Below are positions 17,372-25,358 of a stretch of DNA of 64,000 nt, one piece after another. The position numbers and the translations under genes are program-made. Under the pieces are notes generated by a model. It searched no databases and had not been told where the DNA came from. It worked only from the letters and a program-made list of their open reading frames with translations. Location of the stretch: NCBI GenBank assembly GCA_913774625.1, contig CAJYHL010000053.1, forward strand, positions 164,727 through 228,726. Reading direction: 5' to 3'. Every line of letters starts with the position of its first letter. Within the stretch, counting starts at the first letter, position 1. The stretch is from an uncultured Acidovorax sp. GTDB lineage: Bacteria; Pseudomonadota; Gammaproteobacteria; Burkholderiales; Burkholderiaceae_C.

Positions 17372-19070
17372 GACGGCCAGGACCGTCGCCCAGGCCTGGC
17401 AGCGCGCCTATTCCGCCGAGGCTCGGCCACCGGCCGCCGAGCCGGCCGCACGGATGGAACGCTGGGACCGCGCCGCCAGCGATGCCGCCGCCGCGCACAG
17501 GCGCTGGCAGGCGCCGCCCGCCCTCGTGCCCCAGCCCCCGGAAGAGCGCCGATGGTTCGGCATCCTCGACCGCGCACGGGCCGAAACGCTCGCCAGCCAG
17601 GACCTGCCCGGCATGGCGCTCAACCTGGGCGCAGTGGACGCCATCGCTCCTGCCGAAGACGGTGCGGCCCGGCTCTACAAGGCCGCCCGGGCCCTGCTGG
17701 GCGGGCAGGAATACACCGAGGCCATCCTGCCGCCCTTGCTGCCGCAGATCGCGCCCGTGCCCCCTCCAGCCCAGGGCGCAGCCTGGCTGGGCAGGATCCG
17801 CGACGGGTTCCGGCGGCGCCCGCCCGCCCGCCCTGCCTTGCCCACGCGCGTGGCGGAGATGACGGATGCCGCTGCGCGCGGCTTGCTGCTGCAGGCCCGT
17901 ACCTGGCTGAAAGAGCCCGAGGCTTTCGCCCGGGCCATCCATCCCCTGGTGCAGTGGCTCGCCCAGCACGCTCCCGCAGCCGCCGAAACGGCGGGCGGCC
18001 TGGCCCCTGCGGCACGCGCCGCCGATGCGCAGGGCCTGTCCGGCACCGGCGCAGAGCAGCAGGAAACCGCCGCCCGGCAGATCGAGGCACCGGGCGGAGC
18101 CGGCTTGGCGCCGCCCCCCGTGGCCGGGGCGGCCTGGCCGGGCTATGCGGTCTATTCCCGCCAGTGGGACGAGGTGCGCAGCGCGGCCAGCTTCCTCATG
18201 GAGCAGAGCTCTGCCGGCGACACAGCCCTGCCGACGGCCCCCGGGCTCGACCAGATCAGGCGCCTGGCCCACAGGCTGCAGCGGCGCCTGCTCAGCGCAC
18301 GCCTGCGGACCTGGTCCTTCGCCCAGGAAGAGGGCCTGCTCGACAGCCGCCGCCTCGCCCGCCTGCTGGTTCCAGGCGGCGGCCGCAACGTCTTCCGCCA
18401 GGAGCGCGACAGCCCGATCCCGCATGCCTGCGTCACCCTGCTGGTCGATCAGTCGGGCTCGATGGACGGCAGGCGCCGGACCCTGGCAGCCCTGGCGATC
18501 GACCTGGCGGTGCATGCGCTGGAAACCTGCGGCATCGCCACCGAAGTGCTGGGCTACACCACGCGCTACGGCGCAGACGCCCCGCCGCTCGCGCAGTGGC
18601 GCCTGGCGGGCTCGCCGGCCGCACCGGGCAGGCTCAATGCGCTGCGCCACATCATCTACAAGGGCGCAGCGCAGCCCTGGCGGCGCTGCCGCAGCCATCT
18701 GGGCCTGCTGCTGCGCCAGGACCTGGGCAACGAGAACATCGACGGCGAGGCGCTCGACTGGGCGGCGACGCGCCTGGCCGGCCGGCCGGAGCCGCGCAAG
18801 ATCTTGCTCGTGCTCTCCGACGGCAGCCCTTTCGATGCCGCCACGCAGCAGGCGTACGACCGCAGCTATCTCGAGAACCATCTGCGCCAGGTGATCGCCG
18901 CCATCGAGGCCAGCCCCATCCACCTGGTGGCCATCGGCACCGGCCATGACGTGGGGCGCTTCTACCGCCATGCCGCCACGGTGCGCCGCCCGGACGCCGT
19001 GGCCGAGGCCCTTTTCGAACAACTGGGTGATCTGCTCACCCGCCCCCCCAGGAGCGCCGAACTGCCATGA
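17352..19070 (+). CDS. cobT: CobT-like VWA-domain protein (cobaltochelatase subunit family)
   Basis: A 572-residue partner of CobS. The N-terminal two thirds is Ala/Pro-rich and diverged from CobT. The C-terminal VWA domain is clearly CobT: MIDAS DQSGSMDG near residue 366, then TCGIATEVLGYTTRYG, PGRLNALRHIIYK, ENIDGEALDWAATRL, ILLVLSDGSPFD and HLVAIGTGHDVGRFYR. In CobT this domain binds the CobN subunit through the metal site. The gene overlaps cobS at its 5' end and the lasso cyclase at its 3' end (ATGA), so it is translationally coupled to both. It may act with CobS as a chaperone or remodelling machine; what it remodels here is an open question. Confidence 0.88.
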   Translation: MQPTPTETARTVAQAWQRAYSAEARPPAAEPAARMERWDRAASDAAAAHRRWQAPPALVPQPPEERRWFGILDRARAETLASQDLPGMALNLGAVDAIAPAEDGAARLYKAARALLGGQEYTEAILPPLLPQIAPVPPPAQGAAWLGRIRDGFRRRPPARPALPTRVAEMTDAAARGLLLQARTWLKEPEAFARAIHPLVQWLAQHAPAAAETAGGLAPAARAADAQGLSGTGAEQQETAARQIEAPGGAGLAPPPVAGAAWPGYAVYSRQWDEVRSAASFLMEQSSAGDTALPTAPGLDQIRRLAHRLQRRLLSARLRTWSFAQEEGLLDSRRLARLLVPGGGRNVFRQERDSPIPHACVTLLVDQSGSMDGRRRTLAALAIDLAVHALETCGIATEVLGYTTRYGADAPPLAQWRLAGSPAAPGRLNALRHIIYKGAAQPWRRCRSHLGLLLRQDLGNENIDGEALDWAATRLAGRPEPRKILLVLSDGSPFDAATQQAYDRSYLENHLRQVIAAIEASPIHLVAIGTGHDVGRFYRHAATVRRPDAVAEALFEQLGDLLTRPPRSAELP

Positions 19071-21052
19071 CCGCCATCGCTGGCCTGATCCGCCTCGACG
19101 CCGCGCCCGCCGATGCCGGCGTGCTCGAACGCATGCAGAACATCCTCGCACCCTATGGCCGCGATGCCCAGCACCACTGGCGCCAGGGCCCGGCCGGGCT
19201 GGTGCGCACCCTGCTGCGCACCACGCCGCAAGACAGCCTGGACCGGCAACCCCTGCAACACCAGGACAGCGGCATGCGCCTGGTCTTCGACGGGCGCCTC
19301 GACAACCGGGACGAACTCATCCGCGAACTCGGGCTGCCCCCGGCCGAAGCGGCGCTGCTGGCCGACAGCGGCCTGGCCCTGCAGGCCATCCTGCGCTGGG
19401 ACAGCGGCGCACCGGAGCATTTCGTGGGCGACTTCGCCCTGGCCTGCTGGCGGGCGGGAGAGCAACGGCTCTGGCTGGCCCGCGACCCGCTGGGCCACCG
19501 CCCCCTGTTCTGGCACCGGCAGCCGGGCTTCTTCGCCTTCGCCTCGCTGCCCAAGGCGCTGTTCGCCATCCCCGGCGTGCCGCGCGCGGTCTGCGAGGAG
19601 CGCCTGGCCGATCTGCTGGCCCTGATCCCCATGAAGGGCCCAGAGTCCTTCTACAAGGACATCTACCGGGTCGAGCCCGGGCAGGTCGTGACGCTGCAGG
19701 GCGGCCAGGTGAGCAGCCGGCGCTACCACGCCTTCGACCCCCAGCGGGAACTCCACCTGGCCAACGACGACGACTACCTCGAAGCCTTCCGGGAAAAGCT
19801 GGAGCAGGCCGTCGCCAGCCAGCTGCGCGCCAGCGGCTCCATCGCCTCGCACCTGAGTTCCGGCTTCGACAGCTCCACCGTCACCGCGCTGGCGGCCCGG
19901 CAGCTGCAGCAGGCCGGGCGAGGCCAGCGCCTCACGGCCTACACCGCAGTCCCCCGGCCCGGCTACGACGGCCCCGTGCCCCGAGGCCGCCATGCCGATG
20001 AAAGCCCCGGCGCCAGGGCGCTGGCCGCGCGCTTCGGCAACATCGACCATGTGCTGATCGACACCCAGGGCGCCTCCATCCTGGACCAACTGCAGGAAGA
20101 CGTCGAGGCGCTGGACCGCGCCCCCCTCAACCCCTGCAACATGCTGTGGGTCAACGCCATCCAGGCCGATGCGGAGCGGCGCGGCCACCGGGTGCTGCTC
20201 ACCGGCCAGCTGGGCAACATGACCATCTCCTACACCGGAGAGGAATACCTCCCCGCGCTGATCGGGCAAGGCCGGTGGGGCCGCTGGTGGGACGAGGCCC
20301 GCAGCCTCAAGCGCACCCACCCCGCCCGCCGCTGGCGCGGCCTCGCCGCCCAGTCCTTCGGGCCCTACCTGCCAGCATGGCTATGGGCCCTGCTCGAAAA
20401 GTACCGGGGCCGCGACGTTGCGCTCTCCAGCTACAGCGCCATCCACCCCGGTTTCCTGAGCCGGGTGGGAAGCGAGCGCATCGCCCTGTCCCGCTGGGAC
20501 ACGAGCTACCGCCCCTGGGCCGATGGCCGGCGCATGCGCATCGCGGTGCTCCACCGGGGCGAACGGGGCGAGCATCGCCTGGCCGCCAACCTCCGGGGCC
20601 TGGAGATGCGCGACCCCACCAGCGACCTGCGCCTGCTGGAGTTCTGCCTGTCCGTGCCCGACCACCAATACCTGCGAGACGGCCAGACCCGCTGGCTGCT
20701 CAGGCGGCTGATGGGAGAGGTCCTTCCGCCCGAAATTCTCGACGCCCGCGGCAAAGGGCTGCAGGCCGCCGACTGGCATGAATCAGTGGCCGCCGCGCTG
20801 CCCGAGATGAAGGATGCGATCCGCGGCATGATGGAACATGGCCTGGCAGGCCAATATCTGGACCTCGGCGCGCTGCAAGCGGACCTGGAGCGCTGGCCCC
20901 AGACGGGCTGGGCGCGGGATGCGGTCATCGATACCTATCGGCTCAAGCTGCTGCGCGGGCTGTCGGTGGGCGCCTTCATACGCCACGTCGAGCCCGACAA
21001 TGCCGCGCCGGTCGGCCCACCGATACCGCAGGCGCCCAAGCCGGTGCCGTGA
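19067..21052 (+). CDS. Lasso peptide macrolactam synthetase (asparagine synthetase-like)
   Basis: A 661-residue asparagine synthetase B homologue of the lasso cyclase (protein C) type. It adenylates the ring Asp side chain of the leader-free core and joins it to the N-terminal amine. The N-terminus is MTAIAGLIRLD, so the Cys2 nucleophile of a working glutaminase is missing, as is usual for lasso cyclases. The pyrophosphate loop SSGFDSSTVTALAA is at about residues 264-277. GDF-A(L/C)W and DPLGHRPLFW mark the glutaminase-like domain. The C-terminal half carries LEFCLSVPDHQYLRDG and RGKGLQAADWHE. It overlaps cobT upstream; the precursor gene follows after 49 bp. Confidence 0.92.
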   Translation: MTAIAGLIRLDAAPADAGVLERMQNILAPYGRDAQHHWRQGPAGLVRTLLRTTPQDSLDRQPLQHQDSGMRLVFDGRLDNRDELIRELGLPPAEAALLADSGLALQAILRWDSGAPEHFVGDFALACWRAGEQRLWLARDPLGHRPLFWHRQPGFFAFASLPKALFAIPGVPRAVCEERLADLLALIPMKGPESFYKDIYRVEPGQVVTLQGGQVSSRRYHAFDPQRELHLANDDDYLEAFREKLEQAVASQLRASGSIASHLSSGFDSSTVTALAARQLQQAGRGQRLTAYTAVPRPGYDGPVPRGRHADESPGARALAARFGNIDHVLIDTQGASILDQLQEDVEALDRAPLNPCNMLWVNAIQADAERRGHRVLLTGQLGNMTISYTGEEYLPALIGQGRWGRWWDEARSLKRTHPARRWRGLAAQSFGPYLPAWLWALLEKYRGRDVALSSYSAIHPGFLSRVGSERIALSRWDTSYRPWADGRRMRIAVLHRGERGEHRLAANLRGLEMRDPTSDLRLLEFCLSVPDHQYLRDGQTRWLLRRLMGEVLPPEILDARGKGLQAADWHESVAAALPEMKDAIRGMMEHGLAGQYLDLGALQADLERWPQTGWARDAVIDTYRLKLLRGLSVGAFIRHVEPDNAAPVGPPIPQAPKPVP

Positions 21053-21101
21053 TACGCTTTGATCCAGCATTCACCATTTATCTTCGAGGGAGAAAGACAC
21101 T

Positions 21102-21284
21102 ATGAAGGCCACTTCCACCCATCCCGATTCGCAATATGCTGAAGCAGCGCCCTCCAACTCAGGTGAGACCCCGCAGGCGACTACCGGACGGAGATACGTA
21201 TCCCCCACCGTATGCCGATTGGATTTGCTCTCCGCTACTAGCTTCGGCAACAAGCTAGGCGGCGATGCTTCGGGCACAAGCTAG
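21102..21284 (+). CDS. Lasso peptide precursor
   Basis: A 60-residue peptide gene with a GAGGGAG ribosome site 10 nt before the ATG. The leader has Y32-x-x-P35 followed by V37, the YxxPxL motif read by lasso recognition proteins, and a Thr at position 46. The core begins around SFGNKLGGD and the peptide ends ASGTS. Two ring choices fit. With Thr46 at the usual -2 position, Phe48 is residue 1 and Asp55 is residue 8. A 9-residue ring would start at Ser47. The C-terminal Ser suits the kinase encoded in the operon. The TAG stop lies inside the second copy of a 26-bp tandem repeat, so the last three residues (GTS) are read from repeat DNA out of its original frame. Confidence 0.82.
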   Translation: MKATSTHPDSQYAEAAPSNSGETPQATTGRRYVSPTVCRLDLLSATSFGNKLGGDASGTS

Positions 21285-21292
21285 GCGGCGAT
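21241..21292 (+). repeat. 26-bp tandem duplication in the precursor core
   Basis: Copy 1 (21241-21266) and copy 2 (21267-21292) match at 24 of 26 bases; the only differences are two adjacent bases (CA versus GC at unit positions 8-9). The unit equals the 27 nt encoding SFGNKLGGD minus the first A. Because 26 is not a multiple of 3, copy 2 is out of frame with the ATG. Read in its own frame it gives (C)FGHKLGGD followed by ASILS and a TAA at 21308-21310. Confidence 0.9.
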
Positions 21293-21550
21293 GCCTCCAT
21301 TCTCAGCTAATCCAATCCGGAGTCCAGTAGCGCCTAATTGGGCCCGCAACGTTACCGGCGCTCAGGTGCTGGAAATGGCAGTCCACGGTCATTCGCATTC
21401 TGTCGGTCAGGGCCCGTATCCACGGCCTACGCCCCGCCCGCAGGCCAGCCTCTACGATATGCGCCGAGCCGTTCGTGCCGACCTCTGAAGGTTTCACTTG
21501 GTGAGTACCTTCGGCTCACTATCTGCTTTTCTCTCTGGCGCTTTATCGAC
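21285..21550 (+). other. 266-bp spacer between precursor and recognition-protein gene
   Basis: This is the longest gap in the operon. Its first 26 bases are the rest of repeat copy 2 and the out-of-frame tail codons ASILS-stop. The remainder shows no gene with a leader-like YxxP motif or a clear ribosome site. A weak hairpin (GTGAG...CTCAC around 21500-21520, with an inner C-TTCG-G) could be a processing or attenuation site that lets precursor mRNA exceed the enzyme message. I see no T-run. Confidence 0.4.
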
Positions 21551-21847
21551 ATGACAACGGTTGAAACCCAGCCTCTCTACCGCCGCAACCCCGACCTGAT
21601 CGCCACCGACATGGATGGCGAAACCGTGATGATGAGCATCGAGCGGGGCGAGTACTACGGCATCGGCGGCGTCGGCTCGAGGGTCTGGTCCCTGCTGGAG
21701 CAACCGGTGTCGCTGGCCACCGTGGTCGCCACGATCCGCGCCGAATTCGATGTGGACGAGGCGACCTGCCAGGCCGACATGGAGCGCTTCCTGGATGAGC
21801 TGCAACAGCTCGGCCTGGTCACCATCCATTCGTCCGGGCAGGGTTGA
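21551..21847 (+). CDS. PqqD-like lasso precursor recognition protein (B1)
   Basis: A 98-residue PqqD-fold RRE protein that binds the leader peptide and delivers it to the peptidase and cyclase. Family signs are the DMDGETVMMSIERGEYYGI strand pair (about residues 20-38), then VGSRVWSLLEQPVSLATVVATI and the helical C-terminus DMERFLDELQQLGLV. The size is normal for a discrete B1 protein. The ATG at 21551 is chosen because PqqD homology begins directly after it; the frame stays open upstream without homology. The leader peptidase gene follows after 6 bp. Confidence 0.9.
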   Translation: MTTVETQPLYRRNPDLIATDMDGETVMMSIERGEYYGIGGVGSRVWSLLEQPVSLATVVATIRAEFDVDEATCQADMERFLDELQQLGLVTIHSSGQG

Positions 21848-21853
21848 CGGCAC

Positions 21854-22342
21854 ATGCCGCGCCGGCTGATTCGCAAGGCTGCGGGATTCTTTCGCCAGCC
21901 CCTCTGGGCCCGGTGCTGGCTCTTTCCGGTCTGGGCGCTGCTGGGCCTGGCCAAGGCGGCGATCCTCATCGTGCCGTTTCACCGCATCGCCCCCCATCTG
22001 GGACGCCGCATGGGCGTCGCGCCCTGGATCCCCTTGCTTGCGCCCGCGCAGGAAGCCCGGGCCTTGCAGATAGGCCGGGTGGTGCGGCTGGCGGCCAGGT
22101 ACACACCCTGGAATTCGAACTGCTTTCCGCAGGCCGTAGCGGCCCGCGTGCTGCTGGGGCTGCACGGCATTCCCTATGTGCTCAACCTGGGCCTGATGCG
22201 CGAGCCCGGCACGGGTGAGTTGAAGGCGCACGCCTGGGTATCGGCCGGCCGTATCTGCGTGACCGGAGGTGCGAGCTTCGGCGAATTCACGGCGGTCGGC
22301 GTGTTCGTGGCGCCAGCGCTGGCGGCCACCGGCCAGGCATGA
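21854..22342 (+). CDS. Lasso leader peptidase, transglutaminase-like (B2)
   Basis: A 162-residue cysteine protease of the transglutaminase-like/JAB-free 'B2' type that removes the leader from the precursor. The catalytic Cys is C90 in NSNCFPQAVAARVLL and the His is H126 in KAHAWVSAGR, the arrangement of McjB C-terminal domains. A hydrophobic stretch (about residues 21-41) precedes the catalytic part and may sit at the membrane. It starts 6 bp after the B1 gene and overlaps the ABC exporter start (ATGA). Split B1/B2 proteins are the rule in kinase-containing lasso clusters. Confidence 0.92.
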   Translation: MPRRLIRKAAGFFRQPLWARCWLFPVWALLGLAKAAILIVPFHRIAPHLGRRMGVAPWIPLLAPAQEARALQIGRVVRLAARYTPWNSNCFPQAVAARVLLGLHGIPYVLNLGLMREPGTGELKAHAWVSAGRICVTGGASFGEFTAVGVFVAPALAATGQA

Positions 22343-24102
22343 CTTCCGCCGCGGCCTTCGTGCGCCTGCTGCGGACAGCCCCGCGCGGCTGGGCCGGCGG
22401 ACTGCTGGTACTGATGATCCTGGGCAGCCTGACGGAGGGCATCGGCCTGCTGCTGCTGGTGCCGCTGCTGGACGTGCTCGGCGGCCAGGCAGAAGACCGC
22501 AACCCCATCGCCCAGCACCTTGTAGCAGCCCTGAGGGCCGTGGGACTGCCCCTCTCGCTGGGCAGCCTGCTCAGCGTCTTCGTCGCCCTGATCGTGCTGC
22601 GCAGCCTGGTGCAGCATGCGCGTGAACGGCTGCGCGCGAGCCTGCAGCACAGGGTGGTCGATACGCTGCGCCAGCGCTGCTTCGCCGGCTTGCTGGGCGC
22701 CGAGTGGCGCTGGATCGCCATGGGCCGGCAGGCAGACCATGCCAACCTGCTGCTGACAGATGTCTCGCGGGTCGGCGTCGGCCTGTACTTCGGCCTGAGC
22801 CTGCTGGCCAGCCTGGCCACCGCACTGGCCTATGTGGGTACGGCGCTGGCCCTGTCCTGGCAGATGACGCTGCTGGCCATGCTCAGCGGCGGACTGGTCT
22901 TCGGGGCGCTCGCCGGGCACCGCAGGGCAGCCTTGCGCCTGGGGCAGAACCTGGGCAGCGCCAACCGCGCCCTGCAAGGCACCATCCAGGAGAGCCTGGC
23001 CGGCATCAAGCTGACCAAGATCCTGGGCACCGAAGCCCGGCATCTGGAGCACTTCAGGCAGACCACGCAGCAGCTGCGCGACGAGCAATTGCGCTTCCAG
23101 GCCAGCACCAGCCTGTCGCGCGCGGGCTTTCAGATCGGCGGCGGCCTGCTGCTGGCGGCCTACCTCTATGCCGGGCTCACCCTGGCGCTCACCCCGCTGC
23201 CGGAGCTGCTGGTGCTGGTGATGGTGTTCGCCCGCCTGATCCCGCTCTTCCTGTCCGCGCACCAGGACTACCACCACTGGCTGCATGCCATGCCCGCGCT
23301 GGGCGAGGCCGAGCGGCTGCTGGATGCATGCCGGCAAGCCGCCGAACCGGATGCCGGTGCCGGTGCGGATGCCGCGCATATCCCGGTCCCGGTGCGCGAA
23401 TCGATCGACCTGGAGGGTGTGACGCTGCGCTACGCAGGCCGGGACCAGGCTGCCCTGGACGGGATTTCGCTCCGCTTTCCGGCCCGGACCACCACCGCCA
23501 TCATGGGTCCCTCCGGCGCCGGCAAGAGCACTCTGGCGGATGTGCTGACGGGCCTGCTGACGCCGGACTCAGGCGCCGTCAAGGTGGACGGGGCCGAGAT
23601 CGGCCCCGCCCGCAGAATGGCCTGGCGGCGCTCGGTGGCCTATGTGCCGCAGGACGTCTTTCTGTTCCACGACAGCATCCGCGCCAATCTGCTCTGGGGG
23701 GATGCGCATGCCACCGAGGCCGAGATGGCCGATGCCCTGCGGCGCGCAGCGGCAGATTTCGTCTTCGAGCTGCCGCAGGGCCTGGCTACCGTGGTCGGCG
23801 ACGGAGGCCTGCGCCTGTCGGGCGGCGAGCGCCAGCGCATCGCCCTGGCCCGCGCGCTGCTCAGGCGCCCCAGCCTGCTGATCCTCGACGAAGCCACCAG
23901 CGCGCTCGACACCGGCAACGAGGCGCGCATCCGCCGTGCGATCGAGCAGCTCCACGGCAGCCTGACGGCAGTCATCATCGGCCACCGCCTGCCCACGCTG
24001 GAGCATGCCGACCAGGTGGTCGTGCTGGAGGCCGGCACGGTCAAGGCACAAGGCAGCTGGGCCGCCGTTCGCCAGCACACAGAAAGCCCTCGTCACGCAT
24101 GA
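22339..24102 (+). CDS. Lasso peptide ABC exporter (fused permease-ATPase)
   Basis: A 587-residue half-transporter that would export the mature peptide and give self-protection. About six transmembrane helices occupy residues 1-330. The ATPase follows with Walker A GPSGAGKSTLADVL (about residue 390), Q-loop YVPQDVFLF, signature LSGGERQRIALARALL and Walker B LLILDEATSALD, then H-loop IIGHRLPT. Resembles McjD-type exporters; no peptidase domain is present. It overlaps the peptidase gene upstream and the nucleotidyltransferase gene downstream (ATGA at 24099), so all three are coupled. Confidence 0.92.
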   Translation: MTSAAAFVRLLRTAPRGWAGGLLVLMILGSLTEGIGLLLLVPLLDVLGGQAEDRNPIAQHLVAALRAVGLPLSLGSLLSVFVALIVLRSLVQHARERLRASLQHRVVDTLRQRCFAGLLGAEWRWIAMGRQADHANLLLTDVSRVGVGLYFGLSLLASLATALAYVGTALALSWQMTLLAMLSGGLVFGALAGHRRAALRLGQNLGSANRALQGTIQESLAGIKLTKILGTEARHLEHFRQTTQQLRDEQLRFQASTSLSRAGFQIGGGLLLAAYLYAGLTLALTPLPELLVLVMVFARLIPLFLSAHQDYHHWLHAMPALGEAERLLDACRQAAEPDAGAGADAAHIPVPVRESIDLEGVTLRYAGRDQAALDGISLRFPARTTTAIMGPSGAGKSTLADVLTGLLTPDSGAVKVDGAEIGPARRMAWRRSVAYVPQDVFLFHDSIRANLLWGDAHATEAEMADALRRAAADFVFELPQGLATVVGDGGLRLSGGERQRIALARALLRRPSLLILDEATSALDTGNEARIRRAIEQLHGSLTAVIIGHRLPTLEHADQVVVLEAGTVKAQGSWAAVRQHTESPRHA

Positions 24103-25358
24103 ACCCGCCATTGCACACACCCGCCGAACTCCAGTCGCTGCTGCTGGACCTGATCTCCCCCGCGCGCGCCGTCGATCAGGCCCGGCTGGACGCGCTGGAC
24201 GAGCCGCAATGGCAGAGCATCCTGCGCATGGCAGGCCAGCACCGGCTGGGCCCTTTGCTGCACTGGCAGCTCGGCCGGGCGCATGCCCATCTGCAATGCC
24301 CGGAGTTCGTCAAGGCCCAGCTGCTGGCCAGCTACCGGCAGAGCGCGCTGCGCAACCTGATGCTGCAGCGCGAGCTGCTGCTGGTGCACGGCATCCTGGA
24401 TGCAGCAGGAATCAAGTATGTGGCACTGAAGGGGCCTTTCCTGGCCTTCCACGCCTATCCCCAGCCCGCGCTGCGCCCCATGCGGGATCTGGACATCCTG
24501 GTTCCAGAGGATCAGGTATTGCCGGCCTTCCAGGTGCTACTCGATGGCGGACTGACGCGCAACAAGTCCTACGAGGGCACTCCGGAAGCCTGTGCCCAAC
24601 TCTTCAATCATATGCCTCCCCTGCGCTCGCCTTCCGGCAGCCTGAACGTGGAACTGCACCGCCTTGCCTTCCGCCCGGAACACGACCATGGCGCTGGCGC
24701 CGAACTCAGCCTCGACCCGGGATTCTGGCAGCGTGCGCTGGCGCTCCCCCTGGCAGGGGCTTCGATAAGCTACGAGTCTCCCACCGACTTGCTGCTGCAC
24801 CTGATCGTGCATGCGGCCTACGACCACGAATTCAACAACGGCCCGCTGCTCCTGAGCGATCTGGCGTTCCTGCTGGACAAGCACCCCATCGACTGGCCCC
24901 TGTTCTGGTCAATGGCCGAACGAGGCCGGCATGTCAGGGGATGCTGGCTGGCGCTGAAATTGACGGAACGCTACTGGGGCAAGCAGCCCATCGCATGGCC
25001 CGATAGCCCCCCCCTTGCCGCGCTTGAAGATGGTGACCTGCTGGCCCGGACGGCCCAGCTGATGCTGCGCGACTTCGACGCCAGAGAAGGCGTCTCCCTG
25101 CACGCCACGCTGGAGGCCAAGCAGACGCTGGCCGCCAAGGCAACCCATGTCTGCAGCCGCCTTTTCGCCCCAAGAACCTTGGTGGCTACGCAATATGCCG
25201 TGCGCCCGGACGATTGGCGCATCTATGGCTACTACCCTGTTCGCTGGTGGCGGCTACTGCGCCAAAGGCTCCCAGGATTTCTTCGTGTCCTGAAGGCGAG
25301 CAGCCTGCAGGACGAGGCGCTGGAGATCAGGAAATTGCGGCATTGGCTCAGGCAGTAG
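24099..25358 (+). CDS. Nucleotidyltransferase-fold protein of the lasso cluster
   Basis: A 419-residue member of the uncharacterised nucleotidyltransferase family (PF14907-like). The active-site signature is KGPFLAFHAYPQPALRPMRDLDILV (as blocks K111-G-P and D130-x-D132), with a later acidic/His region LNVELHRLAF and LLHLIVHAAYDHEF. Such genes recur in kinase-bearing lasso clusters. In the pseudomycoidin system the equivalent protein was reported to attach hexoses to the phosphorylated tail; the same role is inferred here. It is the last gene of the operon; its start overlaps the exporter stop. Codon use near the 3' end is slightly less GC-rich than its neighbours. Confidence 0.82.
   Translation: MNPPLHTPAELQSLLLDLISPARAVDQARLDALDEPQWQSILRMAGQHRLGPLLHWQLGRAHAHLQCPEFVKAQLLASYRQSALRNLMLQRELLLVHGILDAAGIKYVALKGPFLAFHAYPQPALRPMRDLDILVPEDQVLPAFQVLLDGGLTRNKSYEGTPEACAQLFNHMPPLRSPSGSLNVELHRLAFRPEHDHGAGAELSLDPGFWQRALALPLAGASISYESPTDLLLHLIVHAAYDHEFNNGPLLLSDLAFLLDKHPIDWPLFWSMAERGRHVRGCWLALKLTERYWGKQPIAWPDSPPLAALEDGDLLARTAQLMLRDFDAREGVSLHATLEAKQTLAAKATHVCSRLFAPRTLVATQYAVRPDDWRIYGYYPVRWWRLLRQRLPGFLRVLKASSLQDEALEIRKLRHWLRQ

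Noticed and set aside
16406..19070. cobS/cobT as a stray fragment of a cobalamin locus
   Set aside because: Both genes are intact and overlap each other and the lasso cyclase, which favours co-expression with the lasso genes; yet the idea cannot be excluded without the rest of the genome, so it is kept as the main alternative in the finding.
21291..21488. A 65-codon frame in the gap after the lasso precursor as a second precursor
   Set aside because: No YxxP leader motif, no suitable Thr and ring acid arrangement, no ribosome site; its start lies in repeat copy 2. Probably chance.
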